7,358 nt of DNA from Chloroflexota bacterium (GTDB lineage Bacteria; Chloroflexota; Dehalococcoidia; SM23-28-2; RBG-16-64-32), in assembly GCA_016190405.1 (NCBI GenBank), contig JACPQO010000249.1, positions 1 to 7,358 on the forward strand, given 5' to 3'. Below are positions 1-4,639 of this stretch, piece by piece. Position numbers and translations under genes: made by a program. The notes under the pieces were generated by a model. That model was not told where the DNA came from. It was given only the letters and a program-made list of their open reading frames with translations, and did not search any database. Numbering within the stretch: the first letter of the stretch is position 1; each line of letters starts with the position of its first letter.

Positions 1-2
1 AA

Positions 3-182
3 CTTCTGGGGTCGGGTTACGCCGAAGGTGACTGGGTAATCGGCAACCACGTGATGGCCTCCTTTCCCGCTGGCAGGCTAGGCACAGGCGATAATACGAC
101 GGTGAGCGAGAGTTGTCCAGGGGGAGGCGGGGACAGGCTAGAGCCTGCCCTCCGCGTACCAGCGCCATCGCCGGAAGGCTAA
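3..182 (+). other. Open frame running in from the left edge; possible 3' end of an unknown gene
   Basis: One plus-strand frame stays open from the window edge to a TAA at 180-182, giving about 59 residues that begin LLGSGYAEGDWVIGNHVMAS. I recognise no family. Against its being real: the last third reads through a small hairpin repeat (131-150), its third-position G/C is visibly lower than in the neighbouring genes, and the frame would overlap the end of convergent dcd by 4 bases. In its favour, the first 35 codons read as plausible protein and convergent 3' ends that touch are common. The rest of the gene, if any, lies outside the window. Confidence 0.2.
131..150. repeat. Small hairpin repeat, AGGCT-NN-AGCCT family, copy 1
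   Basis: Arms CAGGCT and AGCCTG face each other across a 2-base centre (AG). GG and CC extend the stem outward past one mismatch. The same core occurs at 173-190 and at 2995-3014, so this is a dispersed element rather than a chance palindrome. It lies downstream of dcd on the minus strand and has no T-run on either side, so a classical intrinsic terminator is not supported. Confidence 0.6.
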
Positions 183-190
183 AGCCTGCC
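173..190. repeat. Small hairpin repeat, AGGCT-NN-AGCCT family, copy 2, at the dcd stop codon
   Basis: AGGCT and AGCCT flank a central AA, and an outer GG/CC pair lies beyond one mismatch, the same architecture as the copy at 131-150. The dcd TAG stop (181-179) lies inside this hairpin, so the end of the gene is formed from the repeat. It may protect the 3' end of the mRNA or slow polymerase, but no T-tract follows. Confidence 0.6.
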
Positions 191-772
191 CTTGGGCGGG
201 AATTCCAGCGGGAAGTCCTGGAAGGCGCGGGAGGGGGTGGGGCCGGTCTGGCCCTGGTACTTGGAGCCCAGCTCCGGCGAGCCGTAGGGCCTGTCGACGG
301 GGGTGGACATGCGCAGGAAGCTGATCTGGGCGATGCGCATGCCGTAGTAGAGGGCGATGGGCATCTGCGACTGGTTGGAGAGCTCCAGGGTGAGGCGGCC
401 GGTCCAGCCGGGGTCGACGTAGCCGGCGGTGGCGTGGACGAGCAGGCCCAGACGGCCCAGGGAGGACTTGCCGTCGACGCGGGCCACGATGTCGTCGGGG
501 AGGGTGACGGTCTCCACGGTGGAGGCCAGGCAGAAGCTGCCGGGCTGGATGATGAAGGGCCGATCGTCTTCGATGGCGACAAGTTCCGTAAGGTCGTCCA
601 CGGGGTTCCGGACGTCGACGAAGGGGCGGCTGGTGGCACGAAAGACGCGAAACGCGCGGTCCAGGTGGAGGTCCACGGAGGCGGGCTGGATGCATTCCTC
701 GTCCAGGGGATCGATGACGAGGCGGCCGGCGGCCAGCTCCTGCTTGATGGTGCGGTCGGATAGGACGGACAT
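179..772 (-). CDS. dcd: dCTP deaminase, probably the bifunctional dCTP deaminase/dUTPase type
   Basis: A 197-residue protein of the trimeric Dcd/dUTPase fold, acting in the cytoplasm in dUMP supply for thymidylate synthesis. The phosphate-binding stretch GKSSLGRLGL is at residues 101-110. The region HATAGYVDPGW at 113-123 leads to the likely catalytic Glu130 in TLELSN. The C-terminal tail (GSKYQGQTGPTPSR, 169-182) closes over the nucleotide in this family. HATAG followed by a ...GSKYQGQ.GPTPSR tail resembles my recollection of Mycobacterium tuberculosis Dcd, which makes dUMP directly from dCTP, more than the monofunctional E. coli enzyme. Bifunctionality is therefore likely but inferred. The ATG at 772 is the natural family start (MSVLSD). 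It has only AAGG one base upstream, and a heptamer array (780-807) fills the space where a good ribosome site would lie. The stop falls in a hairpin repeat. Confidence 0.95.
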   Translation of the reverse strand: MSVLSDRTIKQELAAGRLVIDPLDEECIQPASVDLHLDRAFRVFRATSRPFVDVRNPVDDLTELVAIEDDRPFIIQPGSFCLASTVETVTLPDDIVARVDGKSSLGRLGLLVHATAGYVDPGWTGRLTLELSNQSQMPIALYYGMRIAQISFLRMSTPVDRPYGSPELGSKYQGQTGPTPSRAFQDFPLEFPPKGRL

Positions 773-779
773 ACCTTAA

Positions 780-807
780 GGGTCAAGGGTCAGGGGTCAG
801 GGGTCAA
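780..807. repeat. Heptamer tandem array GGGTCAR x4
   Basis: Four head-to-tail 7-bp units (GGGTCAA, GGGTCAG, GGGTCAG, GGGTCAA) start 8 bases upstream of the dcd ATG. On the dcd coding strand the unit reads YTGACCC. The array therefore makes up the dcd leader, and a change in copy number would alter it. Confidence 0.9.
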
Positions 808-815
808 GGGGAAAG

Positions 816-843
816 AGTAGGAAGTAGGAAGTAGGAAGTAGGA
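816..843. repeat. Heptamer tandem array AGTAGGA x4
   Basis: Four exact 7-bp units lie 8 bases beyond the GGGTCAR array. It has a different sequence but the same period. The plus strand is pure purine apart from one T per unit. No coding frame uses it. Confidence 0.9.
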
Positions 844-855
844 GGTTGGAAGCCA

Positions 856-877
856 CCCACACCCAGCCCACACCCAG
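856..877. repeat. 11-bp direct repeat CCCACACCCAG x2
   Basis: Two exact adjacent copies lie between the AGTAGGA array and the palindrome at 899-926. It is short and could be a chance event, but it adds to the dense repeat content of the 173-bp gap upstream of dcd. Confidence 0.6.
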
Positions 878-898
878 GGAGGGAGAGGGTTAGCCAGT

Positions 899-926
899 GT
901 AGGGGCGAGGCATGCCTCGCCCCTAC
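899..926. repeat. 28-bp perfect palindrome downstream of the second SIMPL gene
   Basis: The left arm GTAGGGGCGAGGCA is followed at once by its exact reverse complement, with no spacer. It starts 19 bases past the stop codon of the minus-strand gene ending at 946. As RNA it would form a long GC-rich hairpin that could end or stabilise that transcript. The minus strand after it (CTGGCTAACCC) has no T-run, so a canonical rho-independent terminator is not shown. It looks like a dispersed palindromic element of the kind common in GC-rich environmental genomes. Confidence 0.85.
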
Positions 927-945
927 GGTTGCGTTCGACCTTCGC

Positions 946-1965
946 CTACTGGATGGCGTAGGTGATGCTGACGTTGGCTATGAGCTGGACCTCGTTGGGC
1001 TGGCCTTCGGCGTAGGGCAAGCCACCCATCGGGTAAGGGCCGGCTGAGCTGGGATCACAGGGGTTGGGGCCGTAGAAGGAGTAGATGTAGTGGCTGGCGC
1101 CCAGGATAGCGCCGCGGCTGACGCCCAGTGCCTTGGCGAAGGAACTCCCGCGGGCGTCAGCGTCGTCCACGGCGGCCTGCATGGCGGCCAGTTCCAGGGC
1201 GTCGCAGTCGGAGACGGTGTAGGAGACGCTGTCGTACTGGAACTGGATGTTCTGGAGGCCGGCGGCAGCCTCGATAGCCGCCTGCCTGATGGCGCCCAGG
1301 TTGTCGACGTTGCCGACGGCGACGCGGAGGGTGGCGCTGCTGGAGTAGGGGTCGTAGTAGGGGCTGGCGATGAAGTCAATGTCGGCGCGGGCGACGCCCT
1401 GGGCGACGATGGCGTCGATGACCGGCTGGAGGTCGGCCTCCGTGATGGGCGCAATGGGCGCCGGCGTCTCGATGGGGGTGACGGGCGGGCTGCCGGGCTC
1501 GGTCTGTTCGTAGGGGTAGGGCAGCGGCACGGGGTAGGGCTTGATGCCGCCGTAGTAGATGCTGCCGAAGTTCAGCTCCAGGACGGCGCTGTCGGCCGGG
1601 ACACTGGCGGAGCCGAAGCCCTGGACGGTGATGCCGGTCTGGCCGAACTGCTGGGCCGGGCTATAGACCGCACCGAAACCGAGGTCGCCTCCCTTGCCGC
1701 CGGTGGCGGCATAGGGCACAGCGACTGACGTGAATTCGGTGACGCTACCGCTGACGCTGTCCGCGGCGACCTCACGGGTCTGGGCCTGGTCCGTGGCGGA
1801 GCCGCCGGCGGCCAGGGCAGCGACGCTGAGCCCCTGCTGCACACGGACGGCGGGCCGGCCGCCGCCCCCGTCGCCCCCACCGACCGCCAGGACGGCGGCA
1901 ACGAGGCCGGCGAAGGCCAGGAGGCCGACGGCCAGGGCCGAAGCGGCGATGATTCGTGGTCGCAT
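946..1965 (-). CDS. Membrane-anchored or secreted SIMPL (DUF541) domain protein, diverged
   Basis: A 339-residue protein with one N-terminal hydrophobic segment (residues 5-28) after a basic MRPR start, then a Gly-rich linker. This is a membrane anchor or signal peptide without a lipobox cysteine. The SIMPL-type domain starts at about 111 (GITVQGFGSASVPADSAVLELNFGS) and ends with VSITYAIQ at the C-terminus, parallel to GITVSGQGTITAEPDTA and VTYGIE in the upstream gene, so the two are paralogues. The domain is interrupted by a Pro/Tyr-rich stretch at about 137-172. C254 and C303 could pair outside the cell. Function is uncertain: SIMPL proteins are linked to oxidative or envelope stress. The ATG at 1965 was chosen because GAAAGGAG sits 9 bases upstream; in-frame ATGs at 1974 and 2001 lie too close to it or upstream of it. 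The gene is last in the sigma/anti-sigma/SIMPL series. Confidence 0.8.
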   Translation of the reverse strand: MRPRIIAASALAVGLLAFAGLVAAVLAVGGGDGGGGRPAVRVQQGLSVAALAAGGSATDQAQTREVAADSVSGSVTEFTSVAVPYAATGGKGGDLGFGAVYSPAQQFGQTGITVQGFGSASVPADSAVLELNFGSIYYGGIKPYPVPLPYPYEQTEPGSPPVTPIETPAPIAPITEADLQPVIDAIVAQGVARADIDFIASPYYDPYSSSATLRVAVGNVDNLGAIRQAAIEAAAGLQNIQFQYDSVSYTVSDCDALELAAMQAAVDDADARGSSFAKALGVSRGAILGASHYIYSFYGPNPCDPSSAGPYPMGGLPYAEGQPNEVQLIANVSITYAIQ

Positions 1966-1970
1966 GGTTG

Positions 1971-2078
1971 TCATCTCCTTTCGCTCGGTATAACGGAACA
2001 AGGCCTGGATTGGGTACGCTGCTGCGGGGAGCAGCCGGCCCCGATAGGGACCGCGAACTCTGCTTGAAAATCCCTCAC
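1971..2078 (-). CDS. Possible 35-residue small protein between the two SIMPL genes
   Basis: A GTG at 2078 is preceded by a perfect AGGAGG (2084-2089) with 5 bases between, the strongest ribosome site in the window. That site begins directly at the TAG stop of the lipoprotein gene. The frame runs 35 codons (starts MRDFQAEFAVPIG, ends IPSERR) to a TGA in the leader of the next gene, 5 bases before its ATG. It contains two cysteines (16 and 27) and no hydrophobic segment. I recognise no family. It could be a real small protein, a leader peptide coupling the two SIMPL genes, or the remains of a former start of the downstream gene. The position and ribosome site are seen; the function is unknown. 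Confidence 0.35.
   Translation of the reverse strand: MRDFQAEFAVPIGAGCSPQQRTQSRPCSVIPSERR
1975..1979 (-). promoter_or_regulatory. Ribosome binding site deciding the start of the second SIMPL gene
   Basis: AGGAG (within GAAAGGAG) on the minus strand lies 9 bases before the ATG at 1965. The ATG at 1974 abuts it and the ATG at 2001 is upstream, so 1965 is the supported start. The TGA of a 35-codon open frame (1971-1973) lies between this site and the start, an arrangement that would allow reinitiation. Confidence 0.7.
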
Positions 2079-2087
2079 GCGCACCTC

Positions 2088-2861
2088 CTATTCGATTCCG
2101 TAGGTGACTTGAACGCTGACGGTGATGTCGAGCTGTCCCGGCTGGATGGGGGTTTCGAGCTCGGCGGCGGCCGCGCCCGCCACGCCTCGGAAGATCGGTG
2201 AGGGGACGCCGCCGGAGGTCTCACTGATGGCGATGGGCTTGCCGAGGTCGACGCCGCCCAAATCGGCGAGCTGCTGGGCCTTGGCCTGGGCGTCGGCCAT
2301 GGCGTCGGCGCGGGCGCCGGACAGGAGCGACGAGGGGTCGTCGACGGTGAAGGTGACGCCGCTGATCTGGAGGGGGTCGCCCACGGCGTCCACCGCCTCG
2401 TCGATGACCTCGGGGGCGCGGTCCAGCTCCCGCACCTTGACGGATACGGTGTTGGTGACACGGTAGCCGATGAGGCGGGGCGTGCGGCCGCTGGAGTAGT
2501 CGTATTCAGGGCTGAGGGAGAACTGGGTGGTCTTGATGTCCTTCTCGTCGATGCCGTTGGCCTTGAGGGAGTCCAGCAGCTTGTTCATGGCAGCGGCGGC
2601 CCGGTCGCGGGCGTCGCGGGCGGTGTCGGCCAGGACGGAGACGCCCAGGGAGAGGAGGGCGGTATCGGGCTCGGCGGTGATGGTGCCCTGGCCGGAGACG
2701 GTGATGCCCTGACCGGACCAGCCGTTCTCGCTGCCGGCCTGGAGGGCGGCGCCGGCAGGACCAGGAGCGGCGCCGGCGTCGCCGTCGCCGCCGCAGGCAG
2801 CGGCCAGGAGACCGAGTAGCGCAAGGAGCGAGATGATCAAGGCGCCGGTCTTCACTTTCAT
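2088..2861 (-). CDS. SIMPL (DUF541) domain lipoprotein
   Basis: A 257-residue exported lipoprotein. The N-terminus MKVKTG is followed by a hydrophobic core (7-20) and a lipobox-like LLAAAC with Cys23 as the lipid attachment site, then a Gly/Ala-rich linker. The SIMPL domain covers about 52-257. It opens with GITVSGQGTITAEPDTALL, has helical stretches ARDARDRAAAAMNKLLDSL (81-99) and ADAMADAQAKAQQLADLGG (185-203), and ends VSVQVTYGIE. The KDIKTTQFSLSPEYDY stretch (108-122) matches the usual pattern of this family (E. coli YggE is the best-known member, tied to oxidative stress). No catalytic site is known for the family. The start is supported by AAGAAGGGG 8 bases before the ATG. The gene lies downstream of the sigma/anti-sigma pair, separated by a duplicated junction of about 200 bp. 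It is a likely target or signal partner of that pair. Confidence 0.88.
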   Translation of the reverse strand: MKVKTGALIISLLALLGLLAAACGGDGDAGAAPGPAGAALQAGSENGWSGQGITVSGQGTITAEPDTALLSLGVSVLADTARDARDRAAAAMNKLLDSLKANGIDEKDIKTTQFSLSPEYDYSSGRTPRLIGYRVTNTVSVKVRELDRAPEVIDEAVDAVGDPLQISGVTFTVDDPSSLLSGARADAMADAQAKAQQLADLGGVDLGKPIAISETSGGVPSPIFRGVAGAAAAELETPIQPGQLDITVSVQVTYGIE

Positions 2862-2888
2862 ATCGTTATCCCCTTCTTCCGGCGTAGG

Positions 2889-2945
2889 CTAGGGCCTTGG
2901 GGGTGGCTGGACCCCCAGACAAACGGTCGGGCCTGCACGTTTCAT
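2889..2945 (-). other. Remnant 18-codon open frame in the duplicated junction
   Basis: The ATG of the middle repeat copy (MKRAGPTVCLG...) runs 18 codons to a TAG in the next copy. Its upstream site (GGAAGAGATGACGATATG) is weaker than in the outer copies. It looks like a decayed false start produced by the duplication rather than a gene. It contains the 7-bp-stem hairpin TGGGGGT/ACCCCCA (2898-2904 with 2911-2917). Confidence 0.3.
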
Positions 2946-2949
2946 ATCG

Positions 2950-3063
2950 TCATCTCTTCCTGCCGGCGTAGGCTAGGGCCTGGGGGCGGCTAGACCCCAG
3001 GCTGAAGCCTGGGGCATCGAGGTTCGGCGCCCCCCGACAGGCGGTCGGGTCTCCACGTTTCAT
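2950..3063 (-). other. 37-codon open frame in the duplicated junction, tail resembling the anti-sigma C-terminus
   Basis: The ATG at 3063 follows AAGAAGGGG by 8 bases, the same site that serves the lipoprotein gene. The frame (starts MKRGDPTACRG) runs to a TGA at 2950 and ends ALAYAGRKR, close to the ALAYAGRRG end of the anti-sigma protein just upstream. The resemblance follows from the tandem duplication. Translation seems possible because the ribosome site is intact and the start lies 4 bases past the anti-sigma stop. I see no domain and suspect a by-product or leader. Confidence 0.35.
2995..3014. repeat. Hairpin CCCCAGGCT-GA-AGCCTGGGG, AGGCT-NN-AGCCT family, copy 3
   Basis: Nine-base arms are fully complementary across a 2-base centre. 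The core matches the hairpins at 131-150 and 173-190. It lies in the extra segment of one spacer of the duplicated junction, which suggests it was inserted there after the duplication. A second, smaller stem, CCCGAC/GTCGGG (3033-3038 with 3044-3049), follows in the same spacer. Confidence 0.75.
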
Positions 3064-3067
3064 ATCG

Positions 3068-3931
3068 TTATCCCCTTCTTCCGGCGTAGGCTAGGGCCAC
3101 AATTCCCCCCAGGGTCAGGCCGAGTGCCAGGGCGAGGGCGATCTCGGCCGCGCGTAGGGCGTCGATGCTATCTTCTTCGCGGGCGGGGACAGTTTCGGCG
3201 GTCGGGTTGGCCTCCACGACGCCGGCCTCCGCGATGGAAGGCACCACTATTGTGCCGTCGGGCAGGATGCGGTACTCGCCGGGAAGGGGCGTGGTCCCGG
3301 GGCGGCCTGGAACGACGGTGGCGATAGGCGGCTCCGGCGTTGGGGAAGGCGCTGCCGCCTGTTTGGGTTCGGGGGTGAGGCCGGCCGCCGGGGTTTCCGT
3401 CTGCACAGCGCCGCCCGCTGCCGGGCCGCCAGCGGTGCCAGCGGCCGGGGAGGGGCCGGCCGACGTCACATCGTAGCTTTGAAAGACGTCTTCGGCGTTA
3501 GTAGCGGCGACGCGCTCCGATTCGCCCTGCACAGCCGATAGGTCCAGGGGCGCAGTTCGGGCGGCCTCCTGGCCGCCACCCCCGCCGCCGATGCCGCCGA
3601 GGTCGGCGATGAGAACGACGGCCAGGGCGAAGGCCAGGGCGACTCCGGCCAGCCGCAGCCCCGTGGTGAGGGCCTGAGCGGGCGCCACACGGGCCCCGGC
3701 CGCAGGTCGAGCGATGTGCTGGGGCGTGAGGGCGAAGGAGCGGGGGACCTCTTCCTGGGGCAGGTCACGGAGGGCGGCCACGGTGGCCCGCAGCTCCTCC
3801 AGGTGGCGGCGACAGCCGGCGCAGGACGCCAGGTGGGCCTCCAGGGCCCCGGCCTGGCGGGGATTGAGCTGCCCATCGATGGAGGCGGACAGACGGTCTC
3901 GGAAGCGGCGGTGTCGGTCGAAGCGCAGCAT
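3068..3931 (-). CDS. Zinc-finger (ZAS) transmembrane anti-sigma factor
   Basis: A 287-residue inner-membrane regulator expected to bind and silence the ECF sigma factor encoded just upstream. The N-terminal cytoplasmic domain has the ZAS zinc signature: His7, then His33-X3-Cys37-X2-Cys40 (HLASCAGC). A membrane segment follows at about 91-112, then an extracytoplasmic region of about 145 residues rich in Ala, Gly, Pro and Thr with low complexity. A second hydrophobic segment (about 260-281) leaves a short basic tail AGRRG inside. Many ZAS anti-sigmas have one membrane pass, so the C-terminal segment is a noteworthy addition. The ATG overlaps the sigma stop codon (TGATG), implying translational coupling. 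The last codons belong to the repeat unit at 3054-3098, so the present C-terminus may have been shaped by that duplication. Confidence 0.9.
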   Translation of the reverse strand: MLRFDRHRRFRDRLSASIDGQLNPRQAGALEAHLASCAGCRRHLEELRATVAALRDLPQEEVPRSFALTPQHIARPAAGARVAPAQALTTGLRLAGVALAFALAVVLIADLGGIGGGGGGQEAARTAPLDLSAVQGESERVAATNAEDVFQSYDVTSAGPSPAAGTAGGPAAGGAVQTETPAAGLTPEPKQAAAPSPTPEPPIATVVPGRPGTTPLPGEYRILPDGTIVVPSIAEAGVVEANPTAETVPAREEDSIDALRAAEIALALALGLTLGGIVALAYAGRRG

Positions 3932-4530
3932 CAGGGTCCCTCACTAGATGGACGGAAGCGGGCGGGCAAAAGTTCCCCGCCGGCCAGGAGCAGGCTGCGC
4001 AGACGGGCGCGGGCGCGGTTGAGGCGGGACTTGACGGTGCCCAGAGAGACGCCGGTGACCCGGGCGATCTCGGCGTAGTCCAGCCCCTGGACGTCGCAGA
4101 GGATTACAGCTAAGCGCTGGTCGGGGGGCAGGGCGGCCAGGGCCTGCTGGAGGGCGCGCGCCAGCTCCAGCCGCTGGGCGTGCTCGTGCAGGGGCGGGCC
4201 CGGGTGGGGGAGGTCGAGGGGACGCTGGCCTGCGGCCGGGGCGTCCAGGGAGAGGGCGGGCCGGGAACGGCGGCGACGCAGCTCGTCGTAACAGGCGTTG
4301 GCGGCGATGCGGAAGAGCCAGGCGCGGAACCCGCCGCCGCGAAAGCGGTCGATGGCCCGGTAAGCGGCGATGAAGGCGTCCTGGGTGGCGTCCTCGGCGG
4401 CCTGGGGCGAGGCGAGCATGCGCAGGCAGAGGTTGTATACCGGCCGCTGGTAGTGTTCGACGAGGCGATTGAAGGCGTCGAGGTCGCCTTGGCGGCTGCG
4501 GGCGATGAGCTGGGACTCGTCGATTTGCAT
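3931..4530 (-). CDS. ECF-type RNA polymerase sigma factor (sigma-70 family)
   Basis: About 199 residues from the ATG at 4530, or 208 from the ATG at 4557. In the 208-residue numbering, region 2 covers about 26-98, with AAEDATQDAFIAAYRAIDRF (promoter -10 and core binding) and FRAWLFRIAANACYDELRRRR. A Pro/Ala-rich linker follows, then region 4 at about 133-187: LPPDQRLAVILCDVQGLDYAEIA with the helix-turn-helix VSLGTVKSRLNRARARLR that reads the -35 element. No region 1 or 3 is present, as expected for an ECF factor. The start at 4530 (MQIDESQLIARSRQGD) matches the usual distance to region 2. Neither ATG has a clear ribosome site, and the upstream one sits within a TGCTAGAAT sequence. The downstream partner is its anti-sigma factor. 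The regulon presumably includes the SIMPL genes; this is inferred. Confidence 0.93.
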   Translation of the reverse strand: MQIDESQLIARSRQGDLDAFNRLVEHYQRPVYNLCLRMLASPQAAEDATQDAFIAAYRAIDRFRGGGFRAWLFRIAANACYDELRRRRSRPALSLDAPAAGQRPLDLPHPGPPLHEHAQRLELARALQQALAALPPDQRLAVILCDVQGLDYAEIARVTGVSLGTVKSRLNRARARLRSLLLAGGELLPARFRPSSEGP

Positions 4531-4605
4531 GTCGGACCGGCGGATCGGCAGGCCCATTCTAGCAGGGGACTGGCAACCGAAGTATGGAAAGGGGCGTCTA
4601 TTCTC

Positions 4606-4632
4606 TCGACGGGGGCGGCGGCCTGATATAAT
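4606..4632 (+). promoter_or_regulatory. Probable sigma-70 promoter of lepB with extended -10
   Basis: A perfect TATAAT at 4627-4632 is preceded by TGA, forming an extended -10 (TGNTATAAT). A partial -35 (TCGACG, 4606-4611) lies 15 bases upstream. Transcription would begin near 4639-4640, on or next to the GTG that opens the lepB frame at 4640, so the message would be leaderless. No ribosome site lies between the -10 and the ORF. Confidence 0.65.
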
Positions 4633-4639
4633 CTGAGCA

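Larger units (their letters stand above)
2853..3098 (-). repeat. Decayed tandem duplication of the anti-sigma/lipoprotein gene junction
   Basis: A unit of about 44 bases recurs at 2853-2896, 2936-2980 and 3054-3098. On the minus strand each copy encodes a GCCCTAGCCTACGCCGG tail (ALAYAGR in the anti-sigma protein), a ribosome site (AAGGGG in the outer two copies) and ATGAAA. The first and last copies are almost identical; the middle one carries several substitutions. The spacers are also homologous: both have a GGGGG-GGCT-ACCCC segment and a CGGTCGGG segment, but the one at 2981-3053 carries about 35 extra bases that include a hairpin. So the repeated unit is the end of one gene, the gap and the start of the next, copied in tandem and then diverged. 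Only the copy at 2853-2896 starts the present lipoprotein gene. Confidence 0.85.

Noticed and set aside
113..763. Plus-strand open frame (216 codons) opposite dcd
   Set aside because: It mirrors dcd on the other strand and gives Gly/Ala/Asp-rich sequence without motifs; dcd is unambiguous.
899..926. Classical rho-independent terminator
   Set aside because: The stem is strong, but neither strand has a T-run after it, so only a palindrome is claimed.
1090..1728. Plus-strand open frame (212 codons) opposite the second SIMPL gene
   Set aside because: An antisense shadow rich in Gly, Asp and Val with no family resemblance; the minus-strand gene has a signal/anchor segment, a domain and a ribosome site.
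2853..3098. CRISPR array
   Set aside because: Only three repeats, unequal spacers (about 39 and 73 bases) that are homologous to each other, and repeats that contain a ribosome site and coding ends; this is a tandem duplication.
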